Assembly (NCBI RefSeq): GCF_039541235.1
Contig: NZ_BAABFV010000001.1
Coordinates: 1,695,232 to 1,759,231, forward strand
DNA from: Kangiella marina
GTDB taxonomy: Bacteria > Pseudomonadota > Gammaproteobacteria > Enterobacterales > Kangiellaceae
Direction of reading: 5' to 3'
DNA: 64,000 bases
Shown piece by piece: positions 18,123 through 26,659 of this stretch. Below the pieces are notes generated by a model. That model saw only the letters and a list, made by a program, of their open reading frames with translations. It had not been told where the DNA came from and did not search any database. The position numbers and the translations under genes were made by a program. Numbering within the stretch: the first letter of the stretch is position 1; each line of letters starts with the position of its first letter.

Positions 18123-18863
18123 CTATAAAATTACTGGTAAGGCCTGTCGCAGTTTAATCTCTGCGGCACTGATATGGGTATTGTATGCATAAATTTCAAC
18201 CCCTTTTTGAGCCGCAGCGCTCAATAATTCAGCATATTTTGGGTCGATATGGGCGGCGGGGCTCACGGTTTGGATACCGGTGTGTTGAACGAGGAACAAC
18301 AAAACGGCGCGATGGCCTTGTTCAACCATGGTGACGAGTTCGCGAATATGCTTTTGACCGCGAGTACTGACTGCGTCTGGGAAGAAGCCGGAGCCTGGCT
18401 TAAACGCCTCGCCAGACTTTTCATTAACCCCTGACTCAAGCAACGTTACGGTCTTAATTTCAACATAACAGTGAGGTTTATTCGGATCGGTTAACAGCAA
18501 ATCAATGCGACTATTCTCTTCACCGTACTTCACTTCTTGTTGCAGTGAGTCATAGTCCTGGAGTTCTTCTAAAATACCGTTCTCGATACCTTCGCTGACC
18601 ACTTGATTGGCTAAGTGGGTGTTAATACAAATCCAATCGCCTTGCAGGTTTTGGTTTAACACCCAGGTGTATAAATACTTTCTTTTGGGATTTTTTGAGT
18701 CCAGCAGCCATGCGGTATCACCTTCCTGCCAGCAGTTTTTCATCGAACCTGTGTTCGGACAATGCGCCGTAAATTCACCATGCTCATTGCTCACTACGTC
18801 CGCCAAAAAGCGTTTGTAGCGTTTGAGTAAAGTGGTTTTTATTAACGGTGGAGAGAATTTCAA
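18123..18863 (-). CDS. sfsA: SfsA family DNA/RNA nuclease-like protein
   Basis: The 246 residues match SfsA along the whole length: an N-terminal OB-like domain with LLKRYKRFLADVV and HCPNTGSM, and a C-terminal restriction-endonuclease-fold domain with SRIDLLLTDP, YVEIKTVTL and GFFPDAVSTRGQKHIRELV. The D...E-x-K nuclease-like residues are preserved. SfsA was described as a sugar-fermentation regulator and later linked to nucleic-acid binding. The start must be TTG 18863, which aligns with the family N-terminus; no in-frame ATG is nearby. It follows the Rieske gene by 16 bases. Confidence 0.93.
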   Translation of the reverse strand: MKFSPPLIKTTLLKRYKRFLADVVSNEHGEFTAHCPNTGSMKNCWQEGDTAWLLDSKNPKRKYLYTWVLNQNLQGDWICINTHLANQVVSEGIENGILEELQDYDSLQQEVKYGEENSRIDLLLTDPNKPHCYVEIKTVTLLESGVNEKSGEAFKPGSGFFPDAVSTRGQKHIRELVTMVEQGHRAVLLFLVQHTGIQTVSPAAHIDPKYAELLSAAAQKGVEIYAYNTHISAAEIKLRQALPVIL

Positions 18864-18879
18864 ATGGGAGTCTTAATGA

Positions 18880-19209
18880 TTATTCCGCGTAAAACACTTT
18901 GCCGTTTTCAATCTCTAGCTTTACTTCGCCAAGGTGGGCTCCAGCGCAGGGGCCTGCGACGCAACGGCCGGTGTCGGGTTCGAATAGGGCACCATGCGTA
19001 AAGCACATCAAATATTGCTCGTCATCGGTCATGAACTCGTCTTCCTGCCAGTTGAGATTGGTTCCGGCGTGTGGGCAACGGTTGACGTAGCCATAAACAT
19101 TCAGTCCGCGACGAACAATAATGAGGTCGCGGTCTTCGCTTGGTGAAGGGTGTGGAAATGCTTTGGCTTGACCGTCTTTGATGTCCGTGACTAAGCATAA
19201 ATGTGACAT
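18880..19209 (-). CDS. Rieske [2Fe-2S] protein
   Basis: A small soluble ferredoxin-like Rieske protein of 109 residues. Both cluster-binding boxes are present: CPHAGTNLNW and CFTHGALFEPDTGRC, with CPH and CFTH supplying two Cys and two His ligands. VAGPCAGAHL follows. It resembles the NirD/dioxygenase ferredoxin family but has no oxygenase partner nearby, so the electron partner is unknown. ATG 19209 (MSHLCLV) is chosen behind GGGGC; the open frame extends to TTG 19224. Probably cotranscribed with sfsA. Confidence 0.88.
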   Translation of the reverse strand: MSHLCLVTDIKDGQAKAFPHPSPSEDRDLIIVRRGLNVYGYVNRCPHAGTNLNWQEDEFMTDDEQYLMCFTHGALFEPDTGRCVAGPCAGAHLGEVKLEIENGKVFYAE

Positions 19210-19287
19210 TGTAAGCCCCATCAATTAAGTAGTTCTATTCAGGTTTATGGCAGACTGGATTAAAAAATATTAGCCTGCTTACTTTTA

Positions 19288-19319
19288 CTAACTTGATGTT
19301 AGAATGTATGAATTCTAAC
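19288..19319. promoter_or_regulatory. Cluster of three CTAAC/GTTAG half-sites between divergent genes
   Basis: GTTAGAAT (19298-19305) and ATTCTAAC (19312-19319) form a perfect 8-bp inverted repeat with a 6-base spacer. An additional CTAAC at 19288-19292 faces the first GTTAG. The cluster lies between the Rieske gene and the alpha/beta hydrolase gene, 32 bases before the hydrolase start, so it is a candidate operator for a dimeric repressor acting on one or both. Confidence 0.45.
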
Positions 19320-19350
19320 AGTATCAATAATAGACGCAATATTAAGCTAT

Positions 19351-20169
19351 ATGCAAATCCTTATCTGGGGCCTTATTACCATCGTCGGTGCGTATGTTTT
19401 GTACGTGTTGTTTTTTTATTTGCTGCAACGACGAATGCTGTTTCCGGTCCATGAATTACCGACTCACAATGCAGAGCTCATCACCCAAGCTGGTGGCGAG
19501 ATCATTCGATTGCCCTTTTCCCAAGGGGAGTTTGAACTGGCTTATCTGCCGCCTCTTAGTGAGGCTTACGGTGATAAGTCGCCAGTTATTATGTTGGCCC
19601 ATGGTAATGGCAATATTATTGATGATTGGGCGCCTAGGCTTGATTTCGTCCGTCAGCAAGGCTTTAGTGTGATTCTGGCGGAGTATCCTGGCTATGGCCG
19701 TTCGGATGGTAAGCCGAGCTACCGAACGATTAAAGAGTGTATGCTTAAAGCTTATGACTGGATCGAGCAGCAGCCTCAGTTTGACCATGAGCATATTTCT
19801 TTACTGGGGCGTTCGATGGGGGGCGGTGCTGTGCTAAGTATCTTGTCACAGAAAAAACCGTACGCTGTGATTTTGATGTCGACTTACTCCAGTGTGATGG
19901 ATTTAGCCAAACAGCGCTGGGTTCCTCATTTTCTGGTTAGAGACCCGTTTGATAATGTTTCAGCGTTAAAAAACTATGAAGGACGTGCTTATTTGGTGCA
20001 TGGTGAGGCTGATAAAACCGTTCCTATCAATGCGTTGAGTAAATTATTAGCTGCAAAACAGGATGCCGAGCATCAAATTTATTCCACCGGTCATGCCGAC
20101 ACGCCTGATGACTGGGATGACTTTTGGGTCAAGGTCGCGGAGATTATTAAACCGAAAACAGCCGTCTAG
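19351..20169 (+). CDS. Membrane-anchored alpha/beta hydrolase (YfhR/BEM46-like)
   Basis: 272 residues with an N-terminal TM helix (about 3-24) followed by an alpha/beta-hydrolase domain. The oxyanion region is MLAHGNGNIIDDW. The nucleophile elbow is GRSMGGGA (Ser near 155). The acid is likely in HGEADKTVP, and the catalytic His near GHADTPDDW. Architecture and length fit the BEM46/YfhR group of membrane-attached serine hydrolases. Substrate unknown; no lid domain is evident. It is divergent from the Rieske-sfsA unit. Confidence 0.85.
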   Translation: MQILIWGLITIVGAYVLYVLFFYLLQRRMLFPVHELPTHNAELITQAGGEIIRLPFSQGEFELAYLPPLSEAYGDKSPVIMLAHGNGNIIDDWAPRLDFVRQQGFSVILAEYPGYGRSDGKPSYRTIKECMLKAYDWIEQQPQFDHEHISLLGRSMGGGAVLSILSQKKPYAVILMSTYSSVMDLAKQRWVPHFLVRDPFDNVSALKNYEGRAYLVHGEADKTVPINALSKLLAAKQDAEHQIYSTGHADTPDDWDDFWVKVAEIIKPKTAV

Positions 20170-20234
20170 CTTTTGCTTTCAGATACAGACTGTCGATTAG
20201 TTGACACATCGTGTAAAATGGACGCGTTTCCAAA

Positions 20235-20837
20235 ATGAGTGGTAATACTGACCGAATGAACCAGCAAGATAGCCTACAGGCCAAACTCCCGACTCCTTGG
20301 GGAGATTTTGTGATCCACGCGCTCGAAACCGATGATGGCAAAGAGCATATTGCCATGACTTATGGCGAGTGGGATAAAGAGCAGGCCGTATTGGCGAGAA
20401 TTCACTCTGAGTGCTTAACCGGTGACGCGCTGTTTAGCTTGCGTTGTGATTGCGGTTTTCAGTTAAGAGCTGCATTAGAAAAAATCACCGAAGAGGGTGC
20501 TGGAGTACTCTTGTATTTGCGACAAGAGGGACGCGGTATTGGCTTAACCAATAAAATCCGTGCTTATTCGCTACAAGATCAGGGGATGGACACGGTTCAA
20601 GCCAATGAACATTTGGGCTTTGGCGCCGACGAGCGTGACTTTAAAGTAGCCTCGGATGCCTTGGATATTTTAGGGGTATCAAAAATTCGTTTGATGACCA
20701 ATAACCCGCGAAAGGTCAGTTCCATGAAGGGTGCAGGTATTGATGTGGTTGAGCGTGTGCCCTTGAAATTTGGGCAAAACCCCCACAATGCTATGTATCT
20801 ATCAACCAAACAATCAAAGCTCGGGCATTTGTTTTAG
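20235..20837 (+). CDS. ribA: GTP cyclohydrolase II
   Basis: It opens the imidazole ring of GTP in the first step of riboflavin synthesis. The 200 residues contain [20 protein letters not shown] with the three zinc cysteines, [16 protein letters not shown] (GTP-binding) and [11 protein letters not shown]. It stands alone rather than fused to RibB. ATG 20235 is used; a second ATG at 20256 is possible, and neither has a strong ribosome site. Confidence 0.96.
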   Translation: MSGNTDRMNQQDSLQAKLPTPWGDFVIHALETDDGKEHIAMTYGEWDKEQAVLARIHSECLTGDALFSLRCDCGFQLRAALEKITEEGAGVLLYLRQEGRGIGLTNKIRAYSLQDQGMDTVQANEHLGFGADERDFKVASDALDILGVSKIRLMTNNPRKVSSMKGAGIDVVERVPLKFGQNPHNAMYLSTKQSKLGHLF

Positions 20838-20889
20838 ACGCGTGTCTTAGAAACAGGTTCGCCCGGCCAAATACCGTATAAGGAATTGT

Positions 20890-22161
20890 ATGACTTTAAA
20901 GATATTTCTTTCCAGCAGTAGTGCGCCTGAGCAATGGGGCGAAAGTGCTTTATTGAGCTTTAAAGACGATAGCGTCACGATTCACGCCGACGATCCAGAA
21001 ATAATCCAAGTCGCAGCCCGACGTTTATTAACTCAGGGGCTATCATTTTTTGCTTTAGAAGGTGAATGGGCACTGGAACAACAGTGGGCATTTTTCCAAG
21101 GGGCTTACGAGCCGAAAGTGGATGTGCAAATTGACTTTGCTGATTTGAGTGAAGCTGATTCGCAAGAATTGGATGCTCGAATTCAAGTCAGCCGCTGGAT
21201 GCGCTCGATGGTTAACGAAACGCCAGAAGTGTTGGCCCCAGAAGTGTTGGCGCAAGAAGCGGCACAGTTTATCCAAGGCCTAGCGCCGGATCATGTGAGT
21301 TACGATATTATCGCGGGTGAAGATCTTGAGAAACAAGGTCATATTGGTACGTGGGAAGTTGGCCGAGGTTCAACGCGTCCACCAGCGCTATTGAAGCTGA
21401 AGTTTGATCCGAAGGGCGACAATGCGGCACCGGTTGCGGCGCTTGTGGGTAAAGGGATTACCTTTGATAGTGGTGGTTACAGCATTAAGGCGAGTGCTGG
21501 TATGTTGCACATGAAAGCGGATATGGGCGGTGCGGCTACGGTAACCGGTGGTTTAGCGTTAGCCATTTTGCGTGGTTTGGATAAACCGGTGAACCTGTAT
21601 TTGTGTTGTGCCGAAAACCTTATTAGCGGTCATGCCTACAAGCTGGGCGATATTCTGACTTACCCGAATGGCGTCACGGTGGAAATTCAAAATACTGACG
21701 CTGAAGGCCGTGTGGTCATGGCGGATGGTTTATTGCTTGCCGGTCAGTCTGGCGCGAAAACCATTATTGACGCAGCGACTTTGACAGGCGCGGCTGTGAC
21801 GGCGGTTGGTGGTGATTACAATGCGGTTTTTGCCTTGGATAATGACGCCAGCGAAGAGTTTTTAGCCATTTCAAAAGAAGAACATGAGCGTCATTGGCCA
21901 TTGCCGCTAGAAGCGTTCCACGCACACCGCTGTCCATCGCATTTTGCCGACACTGCGAATAGCCGTGCGGTAAAAGGTGGCGGCCCTGGTGGTGCCAGCA
22001 ACGCTGCTGGGTTCTTATCGCGCTTTGTGCCAAATAACGGTCAAGGCTGGGTTCATGTGGATCTGGCTGCGGCTTACAACGATAGTCCAACACCAAAATG
22101 GTCTGCGGGCGGTACTGGTCTAGGCTTTAGAAGTATTGCTGCTAAGTTGTTGAAAAGCTGA
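20890..22161 (+). CDS. pepB: PepB-type leucyl aminopeptidase (M17)
   Basis: It is a cytoplasmic dizinc aminopeptidase. The 423 residues match the short PepB form rather than PepA (about 500). GKGITFDSGGYSIKAS, HMKADMGGAA, LYLCCAENLISGHAYKLGDI, the signature NTDAEGRVVMAD with metal ligands, and IIDAATLTGAAV are present. HRCPSHFADTANS and a Gly-rich GGGPGGASNAAGFLS block lie near the C-terminus. It completes the breakdown of peptides imported or released by the secreted peptidases coded elsewhere in the window; that link is inference. Confidence 0.95.
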   Translation: MTLKIFLSSSSAPEQWGESALLSFKDDSVTIHADDPEIIQVAARRLLTQGLSFFALEGEWALEQQWAFFQGAYEPKVDVQIDFADLSEADSQELDARIQVSRWMRSMVNETPEVLAPEVLAQEAAQFIQGLAPDHVSYDIIAGEDLEKQGHIGTWEVGRGSTRPPALLKLKFDPKGDNAAPVAALVGKGITFDSGGYSIKASAGMLHMKADMGGAATVTGGLALAILRGLDKPVNLYLCCAENLISGHAYKLGDILTYPNGVTVEIQNTDAEGRVVMADGLLLAGQSGAKTIIDAATLTGAAVTAVGGDYNAVFALDNDASEEFLAISKEEHERHWPLPLEAFHAHRCPSHFADTANSRAVKGGGPGGASNAAGFLSRFVPNNGQGWVHVDLAAAYNDSPTPKWSAGGTGLGFRSIAAKLLKS

Positions 22162-22172
22162 AGTTTCACTCT

Positions 22173-22201
22173 GCCATTCTGCGGTTAAGCCGCAGAATGG
22201 C
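22173..22201. terminator. Perfect 12-bp hairpin between convergent pepB and thpR
   Basis: GCCATTCTGCGG (22173-22184) pairs perfectly with CCGCAGAATGGC (22190-22201) around TTAAG. It lies just after pepB and 20 bases from the thpR stop. No long T-run follows on either strand, so termination strength is uncertain, but position and symmetry suit a shared 3' structure. Confidence 0.6.
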
Positions 22202-22220
22202 AAGTATTCTTGCGGCGCAA

Positions 22221-22808
22221 TCAGTCTTTAATCCCAAAAAACTGTTCCTTGATGCTGGGCTGATACACCGGCCATTCTTCTATCACTTCGTAATAAACGC
22301 CTTTCTCATTTTGCACCGACTCTATCAAGCAAAAGCGTTCGACTTGAAACTCCAAGCTCAGTAGCTGCTGTATATCGCCTACTGGCTGGCACTCTCGAAA
22401 CAGAGTGATGTGGGGGCGAAAGCCATGTTTATCCTTGGGAAAGCGAAATCCCCCGCTCGCTAAAGCGCGACTGATGTGGGACTTTAGGTTTTTGAGTTGT
22501 GCCTTGCCCTGATTGATTTCAACACAACCTATTTCAGTATTGGGGTAGTAGGCATAGTGGTTAGCGCTTATTTCAAACGGCTTGATGCTCGGCACATCAA
22601 TGGATTCGGCGATATCATGGAGCTGTTGGCGGTCAACGGCACCTAAAAATTGCAGGGTCAGGTGGAAATTATGAGGGCTGACGGCTCGACCAGTAAATAC
22701 GGGGTTGCCATGCTGCAACAGTTCCAGCTGGTTTTTTGTGGCCTGATCCAGCTCAACGGCAAAAAACAGTCTTGCCTTATTTTTAACAGAATTTGCTATA
22801 GATGGCAT
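22221..22808 (-). CDS. thpR: RNA 2',3'-cyclic phosphodiesterase (2H superfamily)
   Basis: 195 residues with both tandem H-x-T motifs of the 2H phosphoesterases: NFHLTLQFLG (near 48) and FRPHITLFRE (near 131). The family opens the terminal 2',3'-cyclic phosphate or ligates tRNA halves (LigT/ThpR). RLFFAVELD opens the domain, as usual. It is convergent with pepB and divergent from mrcB, with a short 59-base shared promoter region. Confidence 0.93.
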   Translation of the reverse strand: MPSIANSVKNKARLFFAVELDQATKNQLELLQHGNPVFTGRAVSPHNFHLTLQFLGAVDRQQLHDIAESIDVPSIKPFEISANHYAYYPNTEIGCVEINQGKAQLKNLKSHISRALASGGFRFPKDKHGFRPHITLFRECQPVGDIQQLLSLEFQVERFCLIESVQNEKGVYYEVIEEWPVYQPSIKEQFFGIKD

Positions 22809-22867
22809 ATAATCTTTGACGATTTATTTGTTAAGATGATGTTAATAACATTAACTGTAATCATAGT

Positions 22868-25201
22868 ATGTCAAAAAAGCCTAAAAAGAAAACCAGCAAA
22901 ACTGCTAGTCAGAAAACAAGCAAAAAAAATAGCACTAAACAATCATTCTGGAAGCGGTGGCGTTCGGTATTTTGGAAGCTGGCGCTGGTCTTTGTTGTGC
23001 TGTTCGCGGGTTTTACCCTTTACCTTGACTCTTTGATCCAAAGCAAGTTCAAGGAGAATCGTTGGCAGCTTCCAGCTAGAGTGTATGCCCAGTCATTGGA
23101 GTTGGCTAATGGTAAACCGATGACGGCGACCCGTTTAAGACAAGAGCTTGAGCTGCTGGGCTATCGTAAAGTGGTTAAAGCCACTCGCCAAGGTGATTAT
23201 GAAAATTATAAAGGCTCCTTCTTTATCCACATCCGTGAGTTTCAGTTTTGGGATGGTGAGCAAGAATCCTTGCCAGTGTCTTTCAATATTCAGTCCGGGC
23301 GAATTGCTGAGTTAAAAAATCGAGATAGCGGTGAAACGTTACAGATGGCTCGACTCGATCCTTTATTAATTGGGCAGTTCCATCCTAATCGATTAGAAGA
23401 CCGTATTTTAGTGCACTTGGATGATGTTCCTGAGCACTTTAAACAAGCGCTGTTAACTGTCGAAGACCGTGACTTTTATGAGCATAGTGGCGTCTCACCA
23501 AAAGCTATCATGCGCGCGCTGTGGCATAACATCACGAGCGATAGGCGCTCGCAGGGTGGCAGTACTATCACGCAGCAGTTGGTGAAAAATTATTTTCTAA
23601 CTAACGACAGAACGCTATGGCGAAAATTTAAAGAAGCCATCATGTCGGTCATTCTTGAAATTCGGTATGAAAAAGATGACATTCTTCAAGCGTATTATAA
23701 TGAGGTCTACTTTGGTCAGGATGGTGGGCGTGCGATCCATGGCGTCGGTTTGGCGAGCCAGTATTTCTTTGACAAGAGAGTGAGGGATTTAACGCCAGCG
23801 CAATCCGCTTTGTTGGTGGGCATGTTAAAAAGTCCTAGTGGTTATAATCCGCGCCGCAAGAAAGAAGCGGCTTTGAAGCGACGTAACCAAGTGTTGAAGC
23901 TGATGCATGATCAGAAATTCTTAACCAAACAAGAGTATGAGCAGCAGCGTGAAACCACTTTATCGGTAGTGAATAAGCCAGAACTCAAACTCTCAAGAGT
24001 TCCAGCTTTTATGGATCTGGTACGTCGCCGTTTACAAGATTCTTACTCTGAAGAAGAGTTAAAGTCGGAAGGCCTGCAAATCTTTACCACGCTCGATCCA
24101 GTGATGCAGCGTTACACTGAGGAAAAGGTCGCATCGACATTAACGCGTATCGAAAAGTCGAAAGGCATTGAAGATGACTCGTTACAAACAGCGGTGATTA
24201 TTACATCGAGTCAAACCGGAAACATTCTAGCGCTTGTGGGTGATCGCTATTCTGATAAAGCTGGCTTTAACCGCGCGATTGATGCCAAGCGTCAAATCGG
24301 CTCGGTGATCAAGCCTTATGTTGTGCTCGCTGCCTTAGAGAAAAGTAAACAGTATGACTTAGCCACCATTATTAGTGATGAGCCATTATCATTAAAGCAG
24401 CGTGACGGCACCTTGTGGGAGCCGCGTAATTATGATCGCGAGTACCATGGGCAAGTGCCCTTGTTTGTCGCTTTGATGGAGTCTTACAATATTGCTATGG
24501 CACGTCTTGGGCAGCAAGTGGGTATTGATACAGTGGCTGACTTTATTGAACAGGCAGGCGTTGAAGGTGAGGTCCGAGCGCTCGATGCTTTGCCGTTGGG
24601 AGTCCTTGAGTTAACGCCGATTGAGTTAGCCGGACTTTACCAGTCCTTGGCCAGCGGTGGGTTAAAAATCAAGCCTGCTGCGATTACCGCAGTAACGGAT
24701 AATCAGGGCGAGTTGCTGGAACGATATCCGATTGATTCAGTACGAATTGCCTCAGAACTGAATACTTATCTGGTGAAAGCGGGCATGCAATTGGTGGTGG
24801 AAAAAGGGACGGCACGTTACTTGCATAATCAAAACCCATTCACACGATTTGCGGGCAAGACCGGTACTACCAATGATTTGAAAGACTCGTGGTTCGCGGG
24901 GTTTTCTGGAGAGCACTTGGCTGTCGTATGGGTCGGGCGTGATGATAGTCAGGAAGCGAACATTACAGGCTCATCAGCGGCGCTTCCAGTCTTTACGGAC
25001 ATCTTTAATGGTATTCCTACAGAAACTTTACAGTTAGGTTATGAGGAAGACATTGAATGGAAGTTAATCGATCAAGACAGTGGATTGTTGTCGAACGATT
25101 ACTGTGAAGAGTCGATAGAAATTCCCTTTATTCGTGGCACAGCTCCGACCGAGGAAGCTCCGTGTCAGCCAGAAGAAGAGGAGTCATTCTTTGGACTTTA
25201 A
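22868..25201 (+). CDS. mrcB: Bifunctional penicillin-binding protein 1B
   Basis: It is a peptidoglycan glycosyltransferase/transpeptidase. A Lys-rich cytoplasmic tail (1-35) and TM (about 36-55) precede a UB2H-like region (about 65-150). The GT51 domain has catalytic E199 in VEDRDFYEHSG and the GGSTITQQLVKN motif. The transpeptidase domain has S479-x-x-K482 (IGSVIK), S539-Y-N541 and K664-T-G. IGSxxKP, WVGRDD and LTPIE are PBP1B rather than PBP1A traits, and the UB2H domain implies an LpoB-type activator. The end overlaps the HIT gene. Divergent from thpR. Confidence 0.95.
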   Translation: MSKKPKKKTSKTASQKTSKKNSTKQSFWKRWRSVFWKLALVFVVLFAGFTLYLDSLIQSKFKENRWQLPARVYAQSLELANGKPMTATRLRQELELLGYRKVVKATRQGDYENYKGSFFIHIREFQFWDGEQESLPVSFNIQSGRIAELKNRDSGETLQMARLDPLLIGQFHPNRLEDRILVHLDDVPEHFKQALLTVEDRDFYEHSGVSPKAIMRALWHNITSDRRSQGGSTITQQLVKNYFLTNDRTLWRKFKEAIMSVILEIRYEKDDILQAYYNEVYFGQDGGRAIHGVGLASQYFFDKRVRDLTPAQSALLVGMLKSPSGYNPRRKKEAALKRRNQVLKLMHDQKFLTKQEYEQQRETTLSVVNKPELKLSRVPAFMDLVRRRLQDSYSEEELKSEGLQIFTTLDPVMQRYTEEKVASTLTRIEKSKGIEDDSLQTAVIITSSQTGNILALVGDRYSDKAGFNRAIDAKRQIGSVIKPYVVLAALEKSKQYDLATIISDEPLSLKQRDGTLWEPRNYDREYHGQVPLFVALMESYNIAMARLGQQVGIDTVADFIEQAGVEGEVRALDALPLGVLELTPIELAGLYQSLASGGLKIKPAAITAVTDNQGELLERYPIDSVRIASELNTYLVKAGMQLVVEKGTARYLHNQNPFTRFAGKTGTTNDLKDSWFAGFSGEHLAVVWVGRDDSQEANITGSSAALPVFTDIFNGIPTETLQLGYEEDIEWKLIDQDSGLLSNDYCEESIEIPFIRGTAPTEEAPCQPEEEESFFGL

Positions 25202-25619
25202 GCTACACCCAGTCTTGGAAAAAGACTGCGTACCCTTGGGGCAGTTCGAACTGTGCTTAGTGCTGCTGATGAACGATGAGCATTATCCCTGGTTGATTTT
25301 AGTGCCGCGGGTTAATGCGATTCGTGAGGCATTTGAATTATCCCAAGAGCAGCAAGTGCTACTGATGAGTGAGTCGAATTTCGTATCGAAAATGATGAGC
25401 GAAGCATTTCAAGCCGACAAAATGAATCAGGCAGCGTTAGGAAACATGGTGCCACAACTGCATATTCATCATATTGCTCGATATGAAAAGGATGCGGCTT
25501 GGCCTGCACCGGTGTGGGGAAAAGTTCCAGCCAAAGCGTATTCAGAAAAGTCTTTAGAGGTGATGGTTACTAAGCTTAATAATGCACTCAGTAACCATCC
25601 GAGTTATCGAGCTTACTGA
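25191..25619 (+). CDS. HIT domain protein
   Basis: 142 residues of the HIT nucleotide-binding superfamily. The active-site segment is PQLHIHHIARYEKDAAWP followed by PVWG. The motif has H-x-H but the third histidine of the usual H-x-H-x-H is absent, as in a proteobacterial subgroup with QLH-h-H-h-IARF..D.AWP.PVWG. The start is TTG 25191, 7 bases after AGAGGAG inside the end of mrcB (11-base overlap), so it is probably coupled to it. The open frame upstream is a shadow of mrcB. Its 3' end overlaps the convergent M28 gene by 7 bases. Confidence 0.85.
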   Translation: MDFKLHPVLEKDCVPLGQFELCLVLLMNDEHYPWLILVPRVNAIREAFELSQEQQVLLMSESNFVSKMMSEAFQADKMNQAALGNMVPQLHIHHIARYEKDAAWPAPVWGKVPAKAYSEKSLEVMVTKLNNALSNHPSYRAY

Positions 25620-26659
25620 GGGCGGGTAAATTCAAACTGAGAGTTGTCCAACCACTCGATGCTCGTGTCGCTAGACATGCCCTGAAACGCTTTGCCTAAC
25701 GCTTCTGCTAGCGATACTAGGTTTGGGATATTGATGATCGAGGCATCATCATGAGGTTGATGATAATGGCCTTGTCCGCGCCACACAGAAATGGCGTGCA
25801 TCGGAATGCCTGTGACCTTAGCCTTTTCTTTGTTTTGAAAAACATTTCTGAGCGTATCGTCATCAGCATCAAGCAGGGCAAATGGCGCATTGTCCGAGCG
25901 GAAAAATAACCCCATCTTTGGATCCAGAACCGGATCGAGTGCCCAGCCTTGTTTCTCGAGTTCGGCTTTCAGTAATGGGTAAAGCGTGGAGTATTTGTCA
26001 CCGGTCATCCAAGCGCTGTTTAACTTGTCTTCTAGCGGAACACCAACTAGTTCAAACATAAACCCACTTTCTATTTTATTCAGCGGGATCCATGGGTTCT
26101 GAGCAAAGTATTTTGAACCCTGCAAGCCCATTTCCTCGGCATCCCAAGCTGCGATGATAAGGTTAAACGGCAGCTGCTCATACTGAGCTAAAGTTTTCGC
26201 GAAGATCATTGACGCTACAACACCACTCGCATCATCGTCTGCGCCGTTAAATATTTGATCGCCTTCGAGTTTGGTATTCACACCCACATGATCATAATGT
26301 GCGCCAACAATAAAGTAACGATCTGACTCGCAGGAGCACGGAAGGTAGCCGATAACATTGGCCGCCTGTAAAGGCTCACCTTGACGGCTGTGGGCAGTAA
26401 ACTTCTGAAGGTAGGAGTCTTGCCCTGGAACTGTTTGCAACCCGATATCTTTAAAGCGTTGAATTATCCATTGCTGGACTTGTAAGTTATCGGAGCTGCC
26501 AGTCTTACGACCTTGTCGTTCATCGGCGGCGAGATAATTCATCCACGCATCAGCCAGTTCTACATTGTCGCTAACGTCGGATTCTGAACTTCCTGCTAAG
26601 GCAGTATTTGTCGCAAGGAGCAAAGTGAATGATGCGATGAAGGTATGTAAGGTTTTCAA
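25613..26659 (-). CDS. Secreted M28 family aminopeptidase
   Basis: 348 residues with a signal peptide (MKTLHTFIASFTLLLATNTALA, cleavage after ALA near 22). The dizinc ligands are visible in order: VGAHYDHVG, FNGADDDASG, WDAEEMGLQGS, the Glu in MFELVG, and HYHQPHDD near the C-terminus. That is the bacterial M28 aminopeptidase pattern. ATG overlaps the last codon of kmo (ATGA), so it is translated with the kynurenine genes. There is no C-terminal PPC domain. A role feeding amino acids such as tryptophan into the pathway is inference from the operon. Confidence 0.92.
   Translation of the reverse strand: MKTLHTFIASFTLLLATNTALAGSSESDVSDNVELADAWMNYLAADERQGRKTGSSDNLQVQQWIIQRFKDIGLQTVPGQDSYLQKFTAHSRQGEPLQAANVIGYLPCSCESDRYFIVGAHYDHVGVNTKLEGDQIFNGADDDASGVVASMIFAKTLAQYEQLPFNLIIAAWDAEEMGLQGSKYFAQNPWIPLNKIESGFMFELVGVPLEDKLNSAWMTGDKYSTLYPLLKAELEKQGWALDPVLDPKMGLFFRSDNAPFALLDADDDTLRNVFQNKEKAKVTGIPMHAISVWRGQGHYHQPHDDASIINIPNLVSLAEALGKAFQGMSSDTSIEWLDNSQFEFTRPQ

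Noticed and set aside
20201..20219. TTGACA and TAAAAT upstream of ribA as a sigma-70 promoter
   Set aside because: Only 7 bases separate them, far from the 16-18 required.
22650..23036. 128-codon frame across the thpR-mrcB junction
   Set aside because: It overlaps the coding parts of two well-supported genes and shows no protein-like pattern.
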